Source: Angiostrongylus vasorum
Taxonomy: Eukaryota > Nematoda > Chromadorea > Rhabditida > Metastrongylidae
NCBI GenBank assembly: GCA_018806985.1
Contig: JADANN010000148.1
Coordinates: 927,292-991,291, forward strand
Reading direction: 5' to 3'
Length of the DNA: 64,000 bases
The notes beneath the pieces were generated by a model. It did no database searches and had not been told where the DNA came from. It worked only from the letters and a program-made list of their open reading frames with translations. Position 1 is the stretch's first letter. Every line of letters starts with the position of its first letter. This document shows, one piece after another, positions 58,253 through 64,000 of this stretch. The position numbers were made by a program, and so were the translations under genes.

Positions 58253-58374
58253 TTCCAAGCATCCTGTCCACTTCTGATACAGTCAAGGTTTCATGGGACA
58301 TCGGCTCTAGCAGTACATTGAAGCTGGGTATATCAACAAAAAATTTGTTAGGTTCAAAATTGCTCAAAATCATT

Positions 58375-58632
58375 GCGATTGTATTTCACATAACTGCCGT
58401 GAAAGATTGTGACAGACAGCAAGTATAATGTTAACATTGTGATTTCAACTACAGCTTCGTCTTAACTGGGTTCAATGCCGATTTGGGCTCCCCAGATCAA
58501 TCCCGTTGACGGCCATCGCTGACGGCACCGATCGATAGAAAACTAGCCGAGAGACAGATGAGACGAAGGACCCGCATGGTGTGGTGGTGAAAAAAGTTGT
58601 AATACGCAGCAAATAAAAAGTTATCATTCTAT
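58375..58632. mobile_element. Foldback MITE-like repeat (family B), internal part
   Basis: Contains the family centre (TTTGGGCTCCCCAGATCAAT, AAACTAGCCGAGAGACAG, GACCCGCATGGTGTGGTGGT) and flanks (AGCAAATAAAAAGTTA). The arm tips are deleted. It lies between gene B and the upstream Penelope element. Confidence 0.65.
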
Positions 58633-58639
58633 TTAAAAA

Positions 58640-60480
58640 ATTATGTCTCTGTATCCTATGAGCGCCTAATGGAGTATTTGGTTTATGTTTAAGTTTATTG
58701 ACTAGCTGTTCACTAATACGGCAGCAGAGTGTTCTTCTTCGTGTTCACTAATACGGCCGCAGGGTGGTCTTCCCGTTTAGCCAATGTGTTCCTTCCCGAA
58801 TGCTTTACAATAGATCTGGTAAATTGTGCTCAAAATCACACAAACGCCGTCTCCACCGTTAGAGCAATTTATGCAATTTTGGGTTATACATAGACGGTCT
58901 ACATGCGGTTACGGGGTAACTGGGTCTTTGAGTGCTCGGTGGTATTTAATTCACTGCTACCGAATTCTCTAGACTGGCCTTCCCTAAGGAATGTTTTATA
59001 GCCGTATTTATTTCTTTGGACATGAGAGGTGGGATGTATGGGATCTTATTTTCGCTTGACTTATTGTTTAGAAGCGTTGTTTTTCCTCCACCCCTATCCC
59101 GAAGAGCAGCAGTCCTGTAGCCGTTAGAAATGGCCATTCGTCGCACAAACTTGGGAGATTCCTCCCTCTGCCCTCTTCCTATGCGCACGCTGGTGGCCGT
59201 TCGAAACATCTCTCTCACAAGCGTCCCCCCCGTGGGTGAGTGTGAAAAGAGTGGTTATGAACCAGTACACTTTTACTACTTGGCTCTAGGTAGCATTTTG
59301 TAATGCAGCCGTTTTCAGACAGGTCAATTTGAACTTCCTGAAATATTTATTTAGAAGCCATTAAAAGCAGTGGAAGCCAATTTTCTTTCGGTTTCTCTCA
59401 GGTAAGCTTAATGAATTCTGGCAATCATTCAATGACTCAAATCATTTGTCCACTTCTCTTCTGTTGAGCAAATGATAAAGCAATCATCTACATATCTACA
59501 ACAGAGTAATATCCGGAGATCGGTTACTGTGCTTCCACCCCATACATAAATGCAATGGCAAAGCCTGGTGCCAGTCGCTGTTCCACCGCCAACCCTCCCA
59601 CCCGCGCGTGGCACCATCCGGGCCATCCGATGATTGAGCAGTTCCAACAGTCCCTCAAGAATGTCATAAACTCCTTTGTCGTGAACTTGTACATGTTAGT
59701 TGCTACCTAATGCTGTAAAAGGAATTCGAGGGCAGCTTGCATGGCGGATCCATTTGACACGCCTGTATAAGGGGCGGTAACGTCGAAGGGCTCCATCGCG
59801 TACACGCTGTGGGGAAGCGCGTTACGTAGACGATCCAGCAACATCTGGGTGTTCTCAAGATGGACTGGAATATGTTTCAACAATTAGATAAGTATTAGGA
59901 TTGGAAACCATGTTATTCTATTTGTTGGTTCGTCCGCACAGCTAATTACAAGTCTGACCTTGAACATCCAAAATCGCCTGGATACTAATTTTGGGTTTCC
60001 ATGTGTATAAAACGAGACATGCTGGTAAATCACCTTCCAGTATAGAGATAAGTGGTGATTTTAAACCAACCGACTTTTCCACTTATACCCATTAGTTGTT
60101 CAGTTTTCGGTACTGACTATTGAATTCCTTCTCAAATGGTAGACGGTAAAGGGTTATCGCTTTTAAGATTCTTTTTTGTAGCCCATGATCCAACTGGTGA
60201 GGAGTTATCACAAACCCCTCGTCCTTATCAATAACGGATAGTCCGATTTTCTTTAACTTTATCAGATTTCGCACCTCCATACCACGTTTTTTGCACTTCA
60301 GTGAGGTTGGAGCTGTATCTCTTCGTGCGATAGTGATTAAGGACTTTGAAGGTTTCGTTCGCAATGACCTAAAATTTTGTATCAACCTCATTCTTGGGTT
60401 CTTCCTGTTTGACGAATGGTTGAGGAAACGGCGGAAGTGGTAATGATCCTAATTCTTGTCGTTCACAACTACATCGTGCT
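58640..60480 (-). mobile_element. Penelope-like element with RT YVDD, upstream of gene B
   Basis: Minus-strand order: N-terminal segment 60391-60092 (RDTAPTSLKCKKRG, GLSVIDKDEGFVITPHQLDH), degraded middle, RT core near 59500 (CCRYVDDCFIICSTEE, catalytic YVDD retained), linker 59218-58946 (RRMAISNGYRTAA, SSENKIPYIPPL), and GIY-YIG zone to 58650. Frameshifts between blocks. It lacks the 3' pseudo-LTR, having been cut off near a foldback repeat. It starts about 400 bp upstream of the gene B start codon. Confidence 0.75.
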
Positions 60481-60484
60481 TTTC

Positions 60485-63355
60485 CTCTAGCTTTTTACAG
60501 AGTTAATCTTGAAGCTAGTGTGGCCGAGCGTAATAGAAAATCGGTCTCAGGAATATTTCGTGAATACTCTTTATCTATTCATAGCTTTGCCTAGTTGCCG
60601 TAGTGCACATCCCTTTTTGTTGTCTGCCAAGCTGGTCTTTCTACAGTGATACTGTGGTTCGTAGCCCCAAAGTTGGGTAACTAAACCATTGTTAAATAAC
60701 ATTGATAATACAGTGACAAGGGAAACATAGATCGGCGATTGCATACACAATTTATACGGTTGTCTGTTCAATAAAGAGGTATAAAGTAAAGAGGTGCGCG
60801 TACAGTAACATGAGGTTTCTACAATAGATTCACATAGTATCGCCAAGAGAGAGACCTGTTATAAAAATACTGTTTATGTGAAGGCAAATCGCAACAACTG
60901 CAGTCTGCTTCACAACATCCAAGAGCAGGAAAGAGGTGGTAGAAACAGTGTGCAGGTGAACCGGGCATTGCTTATGCCTGTAGTGGGCGGGGAACACTCG
61001 TGCGGTCACGGTGATATTTCACCTTGCCATGTCTGGCTGGTGCAGCAAGTTGTCAATGTAGGGCATAAGGTGCGAGTAAAGTGATTATGACTCCATGACA
61101 TTAACTGTCAAATCCCTTGTGCGTATCCCTCAGTGTAGAACTCGCATGAGAAATGCATGATAATATGAGAAGATAGAGGCCGTTCTGTATGACGAATACA
61201 AAGATCCACATATCATATTACTTTGTGCTTTCTGTGCTAAGTGGCTAATCCTCCTTATGATATTTACCTCTATCTCCTTAAGTTCACCCAAAATCATGGT
61301 TCGCAAGGAGTTCCTTATTTTTGATAGTGCGACAAAGTACGTACATGCTAGAAACTCTATCCAAGCAACAAATATAATATTCTCTACCACTAGATCTGCC
61401 CAAGGCACCAGCATTGCATGGGGATCGCTGTGGATTTACCAATTGATTAGTGGAACCATGCTGTTGCGTTCCCACCCAGCTACGGTACTTCTTGGATACC
61501 GCTCTGTTATATCTGCCTTTTTTCCTGCCACTATTTTGGCACTCTGTTGAAGAAATTACTTTTCCAATGTTTGTGTTACTCCTTGATCTTTGCTTCATTT
61601 TTTGCACATTGATTGCGTTGTTATGCGTTGTTTCTTCCCACATTTTCGGATGTGGTGAAAGAACAAAGGCATTCACGCAGCTCAACTTATGTAAAGGTCA
61701 GAATCTGAATACCTCCAGAGAAAGCGTGTAGATTTTAGAACTTCAGGAAACACAGCAGCTCTCGGGAAATCGGAAAATCCCTTGCAGTTGTTCGACGCAT
61801 GTACATCGTGAAATGCCGGTTTGATGTGAACTCTCATCTTGGTTTTTTTGTTTTGATTGGCTTGAAAAGAAGTGCTGTATTGAGAAATATGGAAGCAACT
61901 TTTTCAAACACATAGACAGCTGATTAGCATATTCCAGAAAGTCGGGTAATACTTGCTTCTATGAATGTTAAACCAACGAAAATAAATGACGTGAACTATA
62001 AAGGCTCTTCTTTATTTTGCTATTAATGCTTGCTCCACTGAGACCATTTATAAATTTGCATTTATTGACAAAAAAGGATGAAACACTTCTTGAGATTAGT
62101 CCTGCATCGTAAAGTAGATAATAAGGAAGTCTGGAAAAAAATCTGTAGATGTTTGCAGGTGCGAGCTGTCATCAGTCGTGTAGAATAAAGTCGTCGTGGA
62201 CCAGTATACCAACACCAACACCTCATACCTGCAAAAGAAATGATTTCGCCCTTCCTGTTATTTTGATACAACAGAGCGAAAGCAAGACAATATTCCGAAA
62301 CTCAGTATTGCTTCATATGGCATATTAAATACTAAGAAGCTAAATTCTCTGAGTGTTTGTTGTTTCCCACTAATAACCTTAGCCTCCATTTGCAACTATC
62401 TGCTCTTAAATGTTCCGAATTCTTCAGCTGTATACGATTCAACCTCTTTCCAAGTTTTCAAACAGCCCAGCCTGTTTTTCAGGGCATTTTACCACCAAAT
62501 GTGCCCTTTTCGCTCATGTGGTCTTAACTCTTAACTCACACTAACCACCGCCGTATAAGAACCATAAGTGAAGCTATCGCCATTTGAAGCTAATATTAAA
62601 TAATATGACACTAGAATACGACCATATTTAGTTTAAGAAATTGTCTGAATACGTCTTTATCTGTGCTCTCTATTTAATGTATCTCAGTGGCTTCTAGTTT
62701 GGAAACCGGTCCTAACAAAATCACCTGCGACCGGCTTTTTTGTTATTTGGTTTTTTGAGAACAGCTTGCCAATCGAATGCTGAAAATGCGCATCAATGTT
62801 TCGCGAGATGAAATCGCCTGATTAATGTTGCTAAAGTTTACACAATAAAAAACAAGAACGAATTGCAAGACGAAATTTTCCGTTTTCTTTCCTCAAAGAA
62901 TGGAGAGCAGATCCATTCTTTACAACACCTGGATGTTGATCATATTGTAGAGATCTCTGTGCCACAGTGGGAGATTTTCATGTCGGTGAATATATCTGTT
63001 TCTTACTGGAAGCAAACTGGTCGTCCTGGAGAATGTCGTGCCACTGTAACTAGTCGCTGCCATTACGAAAGAAAGATCATGTTAAGAACTAAGCATTAGC
63101 TTTTTTAAGCCATCCTAACCAGGATTGGATACTAAAGCTGGTGATAGAGTTACAGCTGCTCACTGATTTCGCTGTGTACTTCATGCTGTCTTATAGGAGT
63201 GGTAGAAGAGCGGATATGGAAGTAAATGAGGGATGACATTGTATAAAGATGAAATACATTCTTTTTTTGTTTTTTCCTTATAGAGTAGTATTGTTAGGTG
63301 TAGCAACAACAGCAACAAGCATTATATATGTATGTATGGAAAGAATAAATAAGGA
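60485..63355. other. Unassigned sequence upstream of gene B
   Basis: Contains a hydrophobic 93-codon frame (61450-61728) and a 78-codon frame (62863-63096). Neither has a recognised family signature or a convincing splice context. A terminal gene may lie beyond the window. Confidence 0.4.
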
Positions 63356-63356
63356 T

Positions 63357-63458
63357 AAAGCTCTAGGCCTTGACCAAACCCTGAGGGATGCGTCATGCAT
63401 TCGACTTCATTAAGCTTCGCTGGAGGTGATTGAATGCATATTTAGCTTTTACACTGCG
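63357..63458 (-). mobile_element. tRNA-derived SINE fragment (3' half)
   Basis: Minus strand: ATATGCATTCAATCACCTCC, TTAATGAAGTCGAATGCATG and CCCTCAGGGTTTGGTCAA. Only the 3' part is present. Confidence 0.6.
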
Positions 63459-64000
63459 CTTAACAAAAAAAAACCCTGCGAAGTAGAGCGTAGCGGAATC
63501 ATCTCGAATTTTTCAAATTCAGTAATGCTGAAATGTTATGATTGCCATGAACATGATCTTGCTCTATAAGAAAAATCCACTGGTTTTGACTCAAAATAAT
63601 GGAAAATCTACAGTTGCAGCGGCTTGAGTTTGGAATGTCGTAACATACTGAGTAAGAAACCTAGATGACTGTCTTCACATGTCAGGTGTATATTAACGAT
63701 TCTTCCAGTCGTTCCGCGGTCAAGCAACCATCATCCATACAGTGAATGTCAGGGTTGGCTAAGACTAGAGGATTATTTGCTTCCCTTCTCTAACGATTTG
63801 CAGCTTGAATACGATTAGACCAGAGATCCTGTGATAGCGTGCTGCAAGGTTTGCAGGAAAGGAGGATTTGTTGTTTGACGACTTTCAGCACAAGAGCAAA
63901 TTTTACAATTGACCGGCCGACCTACTGAAGAGGATGTAATAAGTAGAACTCCATAAGCCAACAAATTTAAAAGAACGCAAGAAAAGCGAGAATTGGAGGG

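Noticed and set aside
61284..61731. Overlapping frames on both strands, one hydrophobic enough for a membrane protein
   Set aside because: No recognisable receptor or transporter motif and no splice context. The minus-strand frame of 133 codons is equally open, so neither can be preferred.
62863..63099. A 78-codon frame on the + strand
   Set aside because: Reasonable codon appearance but no domain and no clear upstream exon. Left as unassigned.
1..64000. CRISPR array, rRNA genes or bacterial operons
   Set aside because: No regularly spaced short repeats, no rRNA-like sequence and no tightly packed same-strand genes. The structure is that of intron-rich animal DNA.

Overview
The window reads as nuclear DNA of a parasitic nematode, most likely a strongylid (clade V, hookworm-like). 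The coding exons are short and separated by many introns with GT..AG borders and TTTCAG-type acceptors. Both gene starts sit a few bases downstream of a TTTTTCAG trans-splice-like acceptor. The retroelements (RTE-type LINE, Penelope-like elements) are of nematode type. There are no bacterial operons, rRNA genes or CRISPR arrays. The species call is an inference.

Only two genes can be reconstructed with confidence: a pair of secreted neprilysin-like (M13) zinc metallopeptidases in convergent, tail-to-tail orientation. Gene A is on the + strand, 14640-30722, with 19 coding exons and about 713 aa. Gene B is on the - strand, 58236-47486, with 17 coding exons and about 717 aa. Exon lengths match one for one, except that two gene B exons are each split by a short intron in gene A. 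Both keep the HEITH and ENIAD zinc motifs and the C-terminal CAVW. Both also carry single-base homopolymer indels that break the frame (two in A, one in B); assembly error is as likely as decay.

The rest is repeat-rich. 1-14600: an RTE LINE remnant (3424-4640), Penelope endonuclease scraps, four copies of a tRNA-derived SINE (one flanked by a perfect 13-bp target duplication) and other interspersed repeats. 14600-30722: gene A, its introns filled with Penelope-like, RTE and foldback (MITE-like) insertions. 30723-47485: the intergenic core, with a 0.5-kb-arm inverted repeat enclosing a SINE, a degenerate Penelope element, an internally deleted Penelope element with inverted terminal pseudo-LTRs (40831-43056), and mariner remnants. 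47486-58236: gene B. 58237-64000: a Penelope element with an intact YVDD motif, then about 3 kb with nothing recognised.

The features that most deserve a second look are the tRNA-derived SINE family, the hammerhead-ribozyme-like motif in the Penelope pseudo-LTRs, the inverted-terminus Penelope element, the large hairpin at 31.3-33.3 kb, and the contrast in substitution pattern between the catalytic exon and an N-terminal exon of the neprilysin pair.
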